Source: Rotaria sp. Silwood1 (lineage: Eukaryota; Rotifera; Eurotatoria; Philodinida; Philodinidae). Taken from it: DNA of 64,000 bases. The notes below the pieces were generated by a model. The model ran no database searches. It was not told the origin of the DNA and saw only the letters and a program-made list of their open reading frames with translations. Within the stretch, counting starts at the first letter, position 1. Each line of letters opens with the position of its first letter. The position numbers and the translations under genes are program-made. Shown in pieces: positions 63,600 to 64,000 of this stretch. Where the stretch lies: contig CAJNOP010000277.1 in NCBI GenBank assembly GCA_905250075.1, positions 172,504 to 236,503 of the forward strand. Reading direction: 5' to 3'.

Positions 63600-63850
63600 G
63601 CCGTATGCGGGTGTGGGTGGGTGTGGGTGTGGAGTGTGGGTGGGCGTGATTGTGGGTGTGATTGTGTGGGTGGTGTGGGTGTGCGGTGTGGATGTGGGTG
63701 TGGGTGTGGGTGGATGTGGGTGTGTGTGGGTGTGTGGGTATGGGTGTGGGTGTGTGGGTATGAGTGTGGGTGGGTGCGGGTGTGGGTGTGGGTGTGGGCG
63801 TGGGTGTGGATGGGGTGTGGATAGGGTGTGGATGTGGGTGTGAGTGTGGG
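63600..63850 (+). repeat. Telomere-like (TGTGGG)n block
   Basis: About 250 bp of TGTGGG with variants TGTGGA, TATGGG, TGTGTGGG and GGGCG interruptions. On the plus strand the G-rich strand runs 5' to 3' to the right, the orientation expected if a chromosome end lay to the right. Long open frames through this block in all frames are an artefact of the repeat. Confidence 0.85.
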
Positions 63851-63867
63851 TATAGTCTTCCAACATC

Positions 63868-64000
63868 CACACCTAGATCCCACATCCACATCCTACCCAC
63901 ACCCCACACCTACACATCCACACCCACATCCTACCCACACCCACACCCCACACGCACACACCCACACCCTACCCACACCCACATCCTACCCACACCCCAC
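63868..64000 (-). repeat. Inverted telomere-like (CCCACA)n block
   Basis: After a short AT-richer joint (TATAGTCTTCCAACATC, about 63851-63867) the sequence turns into CCCACA units, i.e. the reverse complement of the left block, and continues to the window edge. Units often carry CATCCTA insertions, so periodicity is higher-order (CATCCTACCCACAC recurs several times). Confidence 0.85.

Noticed and set aside
63524-63909. Several open frames of 76-121 codons through the right-end repeat, rich in TPTPTH or VGVGCG
   Set aside because: They are open in nearly all frames because the hexamer repeat lacks stops; not genes.
1-64000. Search for CRISPR arrays, operons with ribosome binding sites, 5S/U-snRNA genes and a spliced-leader RNA gene
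   Set aside because: None seen. The genome is eukaryotic, and no known snRNA or SL core sequence was recognised on either strand.

Overview
The window looks like a scaffold from a bdelloid rotifer (Adineta/Rotaria type). It is about 70% A+T, with intron-rich animal genes whose introns are mostly 40-80 nt with plain GT-AG ends. It carries an F-box/leucine-rich gene and a seven-transmembrane receptor of the kind expanded in bdelloids. It also has blocks of the hexamer TGTGGG, the telomeric repeat known from bdelloids. A run of ten Ns at 21388-21397 shows that it is a scaffold, so the join there is not proven.

Layout: 1792-4176 (-) holds the N-terminal 498 codons of the CCR4-NOT scaffold CNOT1, after which no coding sequence is visible. 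7400-8896 (+) is an odd-skipped (OSR) zinc-finger factor with a 17-nt microexon. A long foldback element (about 9110-9925) precedes a broken receptor gene (10401-11379). Two diverged GT31 (Fringe-like) glycosyltransferases follow: one with three exons (12435-13825, -), one without introns and cut by the N gap (20160-21387, +). 22.5-31.8 kb is a gene-poor transposon graveyard. It contains a 44-bp satellite interrupted by two TIR elements, one of which encloses a near-perfect palindrome with about 200-bp arms, plus other foldbacks and a hAT tail. 35696-39328 (+) is a GT23-like fucosyltransferase candidate, followed by an element with long inverted arms.

40.6-56.5 kb is the gene-dense part. It holds three MRH-domain (mannose-6-phosphate-receptor-like) genes made by segmental duplication, one of which has lost its cytoplasmic tail. 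Beside them are two tandem ELOF1 elongation-factor genes with different intron content, a Tigger/pogo transposon remnant, CCDC137, and a Kv-beta (KCNAB) gene. The stop codons of CCDC137 and KCNAB lie 6 bp apart in convergent orientation. The last part (56.5-64 kb) has subtelomeric character: an F-box/LRR gene, a decayed mariner transposase, and two places where TGTGGG repeats meet their own reverse complement head to head (60.1 kb and the right edge).

The genes do not form an operon or a pathway. Most are single housekeeping or signalling genes (mRNA decay, transcription elongation, nucleolar coiled-coil protein, K-channel subunit, glycosylation, sorting receptor). I found no new defence or biosynthetic system. 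The most unusual features are repeat architecture (nested TIR/satellite, long palindromes, head-to-head telomeric blocks) and the MRH segmental duplication. All protein identifications rest on recognising family sequence by eye; no search was run.
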